Positions 13,754 through 20,062 of a DNA stretch of 20,062 nucleotides are shown here, one piece after another (within the stretch, counting starts at the first letter, position 1; every line of letters starts with the position of its first letter). Both the position numbers and the translations under genes were made by a program. Source of the DNA: Candidatus Desantisiibacteriota bacterium (GTDB lineage: Bacteria; UBA9089; CG2-30-40-21); assembly GCA_016208205.1 (NCBI GenBank), contig JACQYP010000099.1:1-20062 (forward strand), given 5' to 3'. The notes beneath the pieces were generated by a model that was not told where the DNA came from, did no database searches, and worked only from the letters and a program-made list of their open reading frames with translations.

Positions 13754-16700
13754 ATGGAAAAACTAAAATCAATTCAGGCATTTAAGGATTATCAAGCAGC
13801 GATTCAATCTTCTATTCAGAAGGAAGCAAGATGTATTGCAATCTGCGGCGGCACAGGGTGTCGGGCGTTTGGCGGTGTTGGGCTTATCCCGCTTTTTGAG
13901 GAGGAGCTGAAAAGACGGGGCATTGAGGATGTTGGGATAAAAGAGACCGGCTGTCATGGATTTTGTGAAAAGGGTCCTATTGTTATCATCTATCCGGAGA
14001 GGATATTTTATCAGCAGGTAGGCATGGAGGATGTAGAGGAGATAGTTTCGCAAACCATAGAGGCAGGCAAGGTTGTTGAAAGGCTTCTCTGTATGAATCC
14101 CTTTACAAATGAAAAGCTCATCCATGATTATGATATGTTGTTTTATAATAAGCAAAAACAGATTGTGCTGAAAAACAGGGGTGAGATTGATCCTGCACAG
14201 ATTGATGATTATATTGGTCAAGGCGGTTATTCCGGACTGATAAAGGTGCTGGAATCTATGTCTTGCGAGCAGGTAATAGATGAGATAAAAATCTCTGGGC
14301 TGCGGGGCAGGGGCGGGGCAGGATTTCCTACCGGGAAGAAATGGGAATTGTGCCGAAATGTAGGAGCAGGTCTTGCACCTGCCCTATTGGATAGCGTAAA
14401 ATATGTTATTTGTAATGGTGATGAGGGTGACCCTGGTGCATTTATAAACCGAACGATTATGGAGGGCGATCCGCATCTGGTTATCGAGGGTCTGATTGTA
14501 GCAGCCTATGCTGTCCAGGCAGAGAAGGGATACATCTATGTTAGAAGTGAGTATCCCCTTGCTATTAAACACCTTGAACTTGCCATTTCTCAGGCTGAAG
14601 GGTTAGGATTGTTGGGTGATAATATCCTTGGCAGCCATTTTAGCCTGCAGATAGAGATAAAGGAGGGGCATGGTGCCTTTGTCTGTGGTGAAGAGACAGC
14701 ACTCATTGCCTCTATTGAGAGCAGACGCGGTATGCCGACGCCAAAGCCGCCGTTTCCAACCGAGAAGGGTTTATGGGGCAAGCCGACATTGGTTAATAAT
14801 GTTGAAACCTTATCGACAATACCTGCTATTATCCTCAATGGCGGCAAATGGTATAGCAGTATCGGCACAGAAAAATCTAAGGGGACAAAGATATTTGCTT
14901 TGTCTGGAAGATTGAATAATACCGGATTAATAGAGCTTCCATTGGGGACACCGCTCCGGGACATGATCTTTAATATCGGCGGGGGGATGTTAAAGGGGAA
15001 AAGGTTTAAGGCAGCTATGATTGGCGGCCCATCGGGCGGATTTGTCCTGCCGGAGGAGCTGGAGATTGTCTTAGATTATGAGTCATTAGAAAAGGCAGGG
15101 GCAATGATTGGCTCCGGGATAGTTATTGTCTTAGATGAGAACAGCTGCATAGTTGAATCTGTAAGATCTCTCCTTGAGTTCCTGAAGGATGAGTCATGCG
15201 GTCAATGTACCCCATGCCGTATCGGGCTTACGCGGATGTTTGAGATACTGACACGGATTACTGAAGGGCATGGGGAAGCCTCTGACCTTGATATGCTGCT
15301 GGAGCTTGGGAAAATGATACAGGATACTGCCCTGTGTAATCTTGGCAAAACAGCTCCAAATCCGGTCATTTCAGCCATAACCAAATTCAGAAAAGAGTTT
15401 GAGATACATATTGAAAAGAAAAAGTGTCCAGCTTATGTTTGTGATAAACTTTATGTTGCCCCATGTGCTGATACCTGTCCGGTAAACATTGAGGTTCATG
15501 GATATGTAGCCTTGATTGCTGAGGAAAGATTTATTGAAGCCTTTGAATTGATCAAGGAGAAAAATCCTTTCCCATCCATTTGTGGACGGGTATGCCATCA
15601 TCCATGCGAATCAAGGTGTCGAAGAACAGATATAGATTCGCCGCTGGCACTAAAGGGGTTGAAAAGGTTTGTAGCCGACCATGAAGCAGAGCTGGAAAAG
15701 GCTATGCCCAAGCTGGTGGTGGAAAAGATTAGAGAGGAAAAAATTGCCTTGATTGGTGCCGGTCCTGCCAGCCTTGCCTGTGCCTATCATTTAGCCCGAA
15801 AAGGGTATCAGGTAACCATCTTTGAGTCATTGAGTGTTGCCGGCGGCATGCTTGCTGTAGCAATTCCTAACTATCGACTGCCCAAAGAGATTCTTAGACT
15901 TGAGATTGATGATATTTGTAGCCTTGGGGTAAAGATTGAATTAAATACTGAAATTGGCAGGGATATTAGTTTCGAGGAGCTGCAAAGAGACTATAACGCT
16001 GTGTTTATTGGTGTTGGGGCAAGGTTGACATCAATGCTTAATATCCCTGGCGAGAATGCAGACGGGGTTCTTCCGGCTTTAGAGTATTTGATGATGTTGA
16101 ATCTGGGTAATCCTGTAGATGTAAAGGATAAAAAGGTTGTGGTTATAGGTGCCGGGAATGTTGCCATGGATGCGGCAAGGGCATCCCTCCGTCTTGGGGC
16201 AAGGGATGTGACCATTGTTTACCGTCGCACTAAGGATGAGATGCCGGCAAACTTAGAAGAGATTGAGGATGCAGATCATGAGGGGATACATTTTGAGTTG
16301 CTTACCGCTCCAATGGGAATAATTACGCATGATCAGCCGCATAACAGGGTGAAAGGGCTTGAGTGCACCAGAATGAAACTGAGTGATTTCTTTGACAAAA
16401 GCGGACGAAGAAAGCCTGTGGAAATAGAAAACTCAGGGTTTGTTATTGAGGCAGATGTGATTATCCCGGCAATTGGACAAACAGTGGATACTGATTTTAT
16501 TCGTGATAAAATTTCGATTAAAAGAAACGGCACGATTATTGTTGACCCTGAAACACAGGCAACCAATATCCCGGGGGTTTTTGCCGGCGGAGATGTTGCT
16601 ACCGGGGCAGCTACAGTGATAGATGCTATAAATGCCGGGAATAAGGCAGCAACATCTATTGATAAATATCTGAATAATGGTAAAGAAAGCGAGGAGGTAG

Positions 16701-16885
16701 TCACCGGCGGGAGAAGACCGTCCCTGATCGAGGATGCAGTCCCAAGCAAGGCAGCAAGGCACATTATGCCGACCCTTGATACGGAAAAAAGATTGTGTGG
16801 ACTCGAAGAGGTTGAGCTTGGCTTTACCCGGGATATGGCTGTCAAAGAGGCACAACGATGCTTGAAATGCCATGAGAAGGGGTAA
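13754..16885 (+). CDS. NuoF/HydB-type diaphorase fused to a GltD/NfnB-like NADPH oxidoreductase
   Basis: This 1043-aa soluble flavoprotein has three parts. An N-terminal thioredoxin-like [2Fe-2S] domain (about 25-110) has CGGTGC and CHGFC. A NuoF core (about 150-540) has GLRGRGGAGFPTG, CNGDEGDPGAF, GHGAFVCGEETALI and the [4Fe-4S] ligands C482, C485, C488 and C528. After KKCPAYVC, where HydB normally has ferredoxin domains, comes a GltD-like half with cysteines in CADTCP, CGRVC, CESRC, a FAD fold GAGPASLACA (near 667), an NAD(P) fold IGAGNVAMDAARA (near 798), GGDVATGAATVIDAI and a final CLKC. It would pass electrons from formate dehydrogenase to NAD and, through the GltD half, NADP; bifurcation is possible. 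Start at 13754; an upstream start at 13640 lies in repeats. A REP-like insert encodes residues about 203-211. Confidence 0.9.
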   Translation: MEKLKSIQAFKDYQAAIQSSIQKEARCIAICGGTGCRAFGGVGLIPLFEEELKRRGIEDVGIKETGCHGFCEKGPIVIIYPERIFYQQVGMEDVEEIVSQTIEAGKVVERLLCMNPFTNEKLIHDYDMLFYNKQKQIVLKNRGEIDPAQIDDYIGQGGYSGLIKVLESMSCEQVIDEIKISGLRGRGGAGFPTGKKWELCRNVGAGLAPALLDSVKYVICNGDEGDPGAFINRTIMEGDPHLVIEGLIVAAYAVQAEKGYIYVRSEYPLAIKHLELAISQAEGLGLLGDNILGSHFSLQIEIKEGHGAFVCGEETALIASIESRRGMPTPKPPFPTEKGLWGKPTLVNNVETLSTIPAIILNGGKWYSSIGTEKSKGTKIFALSGRLNNTGLIELPLGTPLRDMIFNIGGGMLKGKRFKAAMIGGPSGGFVLPEELEIVLDYESLEKAGAMIGSGIVIVLDENSCIVESVRSLLEFLKDESCGQCTPCRIGLTRMFEILTRITEGHGEASDLDMLLELGKMIQDTALCNLGKTAPNPVISAITKFRKEFEIHIEKKKCPAYVCDKLYVAPCADTCPVNIEVHGYVALIAEERFIEAFELIKEKNPFPSICGRVCHHPCESRCRRTDIDSPLALKGLKRFVADHEAELEKAMPKLVVEKIREEKIALIGAGPASLACAYHLARKGYQVTIFESLSVAGGMLAVAIPNYRLPKEILRLEIDDICSLGVKIELNTEIGRDISFEELQRDYNAVFIGVGARLTSMLNIPGENADGVLPALEYLMMLNLGNPVDVKDKKVVVIGAGNVAMDAARASLRLGARDVTIVYRRTKDEMPANLEEIEDADHEGIHFELLTAPMGIITHDQPHNRVKGLECTRMKLSDFFDKSGRRKPVEIENSGFVIEADVIIPAIGQTVDTDFIRDKISIKRNGTIIVDPETQATNIPGVFAGGDVATGAATVIDAINAGNKAATSIDKYLNNGKESEEVVTGGRRPSLIEDAVPSKAARHIMPTLDTEKRLCGLEEVELGFTRDMAVKEAQRCLKCHEKG
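14360..14386 (+). repeat. REP-like palindrome inserted in frame in the nuoF coding region
   Basis: GTAG (14360-14363) is followed by an imperfect palindrome whose core is GCAGGT (14366-14371) and ACCTGC (14377-14382) around CTTGC. It is read as VGAGLAPAL between KKWELCRN and SVKYVICNGDEG. NuoF-family proteins normally have only a short, variable link there. Confidence 0.75.
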
Positions 16886-16891
16886 GAGAAA

Positions 16892-16950
16892 GTAATCGGT
16901 AATCGGTAATCAGGGTGATACCGATTACCGATAACTGATAACTGATAACT
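16892..16950. repeat. GTAATCG/ATAACTG tandem and inverted repeat
   Basis: Tandem AATCGGT units (16895-16907) are answered by a perfect 13-bp inverted arm (16920-16932), then by three ATAACTG units. The hairpin lies between the nuoF-gltD stop and the formate dehydrogenase start and could affect translation or decay of the operon mRNA. Confidence 0.65.
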
Positions 16951-16968
16951 AAAAAGGTGGAATATTCT

Positions 16969-19653
16969 ATGGTAAATTTAACTATTGACGGAAAAAATGT
17001 AACTGTAGGGGTGGATTCAAAACCCATCTCTACTATCCTTCAGGCAGCAAAGTCTGCAGGTATCCCTATCCCGCATCTGTGCTATCAAAAGGGATTATCT
17101 CCAACCAGTGCCTGTAGATTGTGTGTAGTTGAGGTTGAAGGGATAAATGGACTGGTAGCTTCATGCTCATATCCGGTAGAAGAGGGGATGAAGGTATTTA
17201 CCGATACAGAAAGGGTGCTTTCAGCAAGAAGGCTTGTGCTTGAGCTGCTTCTTTCGGACCATCCAAAGGATTGCCTTGTATGTGAAAAGAATGGTGTATG
17301 TAAACTGCAACGATATGCCTATGAAATGGGAATAGAAAACAGTCGTTTTTCAGGCAGGCAGCATCATTGCCCGGTAGATTCAAGCAATCCGTTTATTGAA
17401 AGGGATTATAACAAATGCATCCTTTGCGGCAGGTGCGTGACTATCTGTGAGGAGGAAATGGGCAGGGGTGTGATCGATTACCTTTATCGTGGTTTTGAAA
17501 CAAGGATAGGAACATACTTTGATAAGCCACTTCAGGATATGAATTGTGCCTTTTGTGGTCAGTGTGTGAGTGTTTGTCCTGTTGGTGCCCTGACAGAAAA
17601 ACAGTCAAAGGGTAAGGGACGGGTGTGGGAAATGGAAAAGGTAACAACTACTTGCCCATACTGTGGTTGTGGCTGCAGCCTTGATATGAATGTCAAGGAT
17701 GACAAGATAGTTAAGATTACATCAAATAATACAGCCGGCATTAACCATGGCAGGCTGTGTGTTAAGGGCAGGTTTGGATATGATTTTATTCATTGTGCTG
17801 ACAGGCTTAAACATCCCTTAATCAGAAAGAATGGTGAGCTTACCCAATCCTCATGGGATGAAGCGTTGGGACTGGTTGCTGAACGATTCAGTCAGATACG
17901 GGATAAATCAGGGGCAGATTCAATAGCTGGAATCTCTTCAGCCAGATGTACTAATGAAGAAAACTTTTTATTTCAAAAGTTTATGCGGGCGGTTATAGGG
18001 ACAAACAATGTTGACCATTGTGCCAGACTTTGTCATGCATCAACCGTGGTTGGACTGGCAACAGCCTTTGGCTCAGGTGCTATGACCAATGCTATTGACG
18101 AGATACAGGATACAAAATGTATCATTTTGACCGGTTCAAATACAACAGAGTGCCATCCAATTATCGGAATTGAGATAAGAAAGGCTGTTGCCAATGGGGC
18201 AAAGCTTATTGTCCTTGACCCAAGGGAGATAGAGCTGGCAGACATTGCCCATCTTCATCTTCAGCAAAAGCCTGGTACAGATGTTGCATGGATGAATGCC
18301 ATGATGAATGTCATCCTGTCTGAGGGATTGCATGACCAAGGGTTTATTGATTCGCGGTGCGAAGGGTTTGAGGGATTTAAGGCAATGGTAGAAAAATATA
18401 CACCAGAGTATAGCGAGGAAATAAGCGGTATCCCGGCTGAAAAAATAAGGGATGCAGCCAGGATATATGCCCGGGCTGAAACCGCTTGTATTGTGTATTC
18501 CATGGGCATTACCCAGCATACAACCGGTGTGGATAATGTGCTCTGTACTGCCAATCTGGCCATGCTTTGCGGCAATATCGGCAAAAAGTCAAGCGGGGTT
18601 TTGCCATTACGCGGGCAGAATAATGTTCAGGGTTCGTGTGATATGGGTGCCCTGCCAAATGTGTATTCAGGGTATCAGCAAGTAACTGATGAGAATATGC
18701 GGCTTAAATTTGAACAGGCATGGGGTATTAGTCTACCAATATCATCGGGTATTACCCTGACCGAGATGCTGCGTGATAATATTAAGGCATTATATATCAT
18801 GGGTGAAAATCCGGTTGTGTCTGACCCTGATGCAAATCATGTCAAACAAGCACTTGAGAACAAGGAATTTCTTGTGGTTCAGGACATATTCCTGACCGAA
18901 ACAGCTCAAGTGGCTGATGTGGTTTTGCCTGCGGTTAGTTTTGCTGAGAAAGACGGCACATTTACCAATACTGAACGGCGGGTACAATTGATACGAAAGG
19001 CGATTGAGCCTGTTGGTGAGGCTATGGCTGATTGGAAGATAATATGCGAGCTTGCCTCAAGAATGGGTTATGACATGAAATATTATGAGTCAGAGTCACA
19101 GATAATGGATGAGATCTCTGCCCTGACTCCATCCTATGGAGGGATCAGGTATAATCGATTAGAAAAGGGTGGGCTGCAGTGGCCATGCCCGGATATGAAT
19201 CATCCGGGAACACCATTCCTGCACAAGGATAAATTCACCCACGGTAAGGGTAAATTTTCTGCTGTTGAATATCTTCCGGCTGCTGAACTGCCAAGCAGTG
19301 AATATCCATATATTTTGACTACAGGCCGTATCTTAGAACACTACCATACCGGTTCCATGACCAGAAGGTGTGCTGGATTAGACTGGATGTGCAAACAAGG
19401 CTTTGTTGAGATGAATCTGGTAGATGCCGAAAATCTCAGGGTAAATGATGGGAGCATGGTCAAGGTTTCAACCCCTCGCGGCGAGATAGAGCTTTGCGTG
19501 AGGGTTGTTGAAACCATACAGCAGGGTGTTTTGTTTATCCCCTTCCACTTGGCCGAAGCCTCAGCCAATGTCCTTACCAATCCAGCCATTGACCCAAAGG
19601 CAAAGATACCGGAGTTTAAGGTGTGTGCGGCAAGGGTTGAGGCTATGGCTTAA
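16969..19653 (+). CDS. fdhA: Formate dehydrogenase catalytic subunit, Cys type, with NuoG-like iron-sulfur front end
   Basis: This 894-aa cytoplasmic molybdenum or tungsten enzyme oxidises formate or reduces CO2. The N-terminal 2Fe-2S domain (CYQKGLSPTSACRLC) is followed by a His-Cys3 cluster site (HPKDCLVCEKNGVC), two [4Fe-4S] motifs (CILCGRCVTIC, CAFCGQCVSVC) and the bis-MGD domain with its own cluster (CPYCGCGC...GRLCVKG). The metal ligand is Cys355 in HCARLCHAST, aligned with the selenocysteine of E. coli FdhF, so this is the Cys form. GQNNVQGSCDMG and the C-terminal molybdopterin domain (TTGRILEHYHTGSMTRR) are intact. The start is ATG 16969 with AAGGTGG at good spacing; GTG 16957 is possible. 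No TAT signal, fdhD or fdhE is seen. Confidence 0.93.
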   Translation: MVNLTIDGKNVTVGVDSKPISTILQAAKSAGIPIPHLCYQKGLSPTSACRLCVVEVEGINGLVASCSYPVEEGMKVFTDTERVLSARRLVLELLLSDHPKDCLVCEKNGVCKLQRYAYEMGIENSRFSGRQHHCPVDSSNPFIERDYNKCILCGRCVTICEEEMGRGVIDYLYRGFETRIGTYFDKPLQDMNCAFCGQCVSVCPVGALTEKQSKGKGRVWEMEKVTTTCPYCGCGCSLDMNVKDDKIVKITSNNTAGINHGRLCVKGRFGYDFIHCADRLKHPLIRKNGELTQSSWDEALGLVAERFSQIRDKSGADSIAGISSARCTNEENFLFQKFMRAVIGTNNVDHCARLCHASTVVGLATAFGSGAMTNAIDEIQDTKCIILTGSNTTECHPIIGIEIRKAVANGAKLIVLDPREIELADIAHLHLQQKPGTDVAWMNAMMNVILSEGLHDQGFIDSRCEGFEGFKAMVEKYTPEYSEEISGIPAEKIRDAARIYARAETACIVYSMGITQHTTGVDNVLCTANLAMLCGNIGKKSSGVLPLRGQNNVQGSCDMGALPNVYSGYQQVTDENMRLKFEQAWGISLPISSGITLTEMLRDNIKALYIMGENPVVSDPDANHVKQALENKEFLVVQDIFLTETAQVADVVLPAVSFAEKDGTFTNTERRVQLIRKAIEPVGEAMADWKIICELASRMGYDMKYYESESQIMDEISALTPSYGGIRYNRLEKGGLQWPCPDMNHPGTPFLHKDKFTHGKGKFSAVEYLPAAELPSSEYPYILTTGRILEHYHTGSMTRRCAGLDWMCKQGFVEMNLVDAENLRVNDGSMVKVSTPRGEIELCVRVVETIQQGVLFIPFHLAEASANVLTNPAIDPKAKIPEFKVCAARVEAMA

Positions 19654-19660
19654 AAGAAAC

Positions 19661-19707
19661 CGAGCTGAGCAATTCTTTGTGGCAAATTACCCTAATTGCT
19701 CAGCTTG
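19661..19707 (+). terminator. Hairpin terminator candidate after fdhA
   Basis: AGCTGAGCAATT (19663-19674) pairs perfectly with AATTGCTCAGCT (19694-19705) across a 19-nt loop, 10 nt after the fdhA stop, with a weak T-containing tail (ATTATTTT). The long loop makes it imperfect as an intrinsic terminator. Confidence 0.5.
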
Positions 19708-19844
19708 AATTATTTTAATCTCTGCAAACTCAGTTTTTTTGTCGATTTTCAGTTTTATTCTCCCACCCAGTGTCAGGTTTATTCCGCCACTTTTTCTTGA
19801 TTAAATTATACAACTCATCCGGCAATTTGTCTATTATTATTTTT

Positions 19845-19899
19845 GATAGTGGCTAAAGATGTGATGAAGCGTAGCGGAATCACATCTTTAGCCACTATC
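19845..19899. repeat. Perfect 21-bp inverted repeat inside the IS end
   Basis: GATAGTGGCTAAAGATGTGAT (19845-19865, 21 nt) is exactly inverted at 19879-19899 around a 13-nt loop. It lies between the istB stop and the IS edge. No T-run follows on the istB strand, so it is not a classical terminator; it may be a separate small insertion or a read-in barrier. Confidence 0.85.
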
Positions 19900-19921
19900 T
19901 GCTCGCGTCACAATCCCATTC

Positions 19922-20062
19922 TTACTTATCTATAGATGAAACACCTCCTTCTTCCCCATCTGTTCCTCCCTTTAAGTTTGCTTTCCCTTTGGTTCTATAG
20001 GATTCTCCGGTCATTATGATTTGATGCCCATTATGAGCAATTCTGTCCATTATGGAGTTAGC
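19922..20062 (-). CDS. istB: IstB-like ATP-binding protein of IS21 family (C-terminus only)
   Basis: The last 46 codons are visible, from the right edge to TAA at 19922-19924. ANSIMDRIAHNGHQIIMTGESYR matches the characteristic IstB end (LA-AI-DRL-HN-H-I---G-S-R). IstB is the AAA+ helper of the IstA transposase. The tail after GESYR (KGKANLKGGTDGEEGG) is longer than usual. Confidence 0.8.
   Translation of the reverse strand, partial: ANSIMDRIAHNGHQIIMTGESYRTKGKANLKGGTDGEEGGVSSIDK

Larger units (their letters stand above)
19740..20062 (-). mobile_element. IS21-family insertion sequence, partial (istB end)
   Basis: The window ends inside an IS21-type element. Its outer edge is probably near TG at 19740, followed by two related terminal-type repeats: TCAGTTTTATTCTCCCACC (about 19749-19767) and TCAGGTTTATTCCGCCAC (about 19774-19791). 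Repeated ends of this kind are typical of IS21. IstB reads outward from beyond the right edge. The other end is not in the window, so no target duplication can be checked. Confidence 0.75.

Noticed and set aside
18025..18042. Possible selenocysteine in formate dehydrogenase
   Set aside because: The active-site codon is TGT (Cys355); there is no in-frame TGA and the frame is uninterrupted.

Overview
The window reads as part of the chromosome of an uncultured, anaerobic, probably Gram-negative bacterium of moderate to low GC. The evidence is a formate dehydrogenase/diaphorase gene set, [NiFe]-hydrogenase maturation genes, a heptosyltransferase-like glycosyltransferase and a secretion/pilus ATPase. 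It is very rich in short intergenic repeats, in a style familiar from metagenome-derived candidate-phylum genomes. I cannot name the taxon from sequence alone.

Layout. Positions 1-4183 (minus strand) hold cobA and hemD (siroheme/tetrapyrrole synthesis), a secreted SNase-lamin tail-dockerin-like protein, hypA and hypB (the last runs off the left edge). hypA appears to lack its zinc ribbon, and the cobA-hemD junction appears deleted and frameshifted. Positions 4184-4679 are repeat plus two good sigma70-type promoters facing apart. Positions 4680-8134 (plus) hold a small GRAM/PH-like protein, a GspE/PilB-type ATPase and a family 9 glycosyltransferase. Positions 8269-9311 (minus) are a two-gene phage-like lysis cassette, a GH108-type muramidase and a holin, behind a consensus promoter. 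Positions 9312-10192 hold repeats and a small gene apparently split by a miniature element. Positions 10193-11863 encode a SWIM zinc-finger protein.

Positions 12089-19653 (plus) carry a NuoE-like subunit, a large NuoF-GltD fusion and a cysteine-type formate dehydrogenase with a NuoG-like iron-sulfur front end. Together they predict a soluble formate:NAD(P) oxidoreductase, possibly electron-bifurcating. Between NuoE and NuoF sits a small module of DUF433, a 69-aa partner and a nucleotidyltransferase, flanked by repeats. The right edge (19740-20062) is the end of an IS21-family element with the tail of IstB.

The most distinctive theme is repeat biology. At least eight palindromes carry a 5'-GTAG head, the signature of REP elements moved by RAYT transposases. 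One is inserted in frame inside the NuoF coding sequence, and one separates hypA from hypB between near-perfect 14-nt direct repeats. A second family has TACTCAGG-type inverted ends around variable interiors, and one copy seems to have split a small gene.
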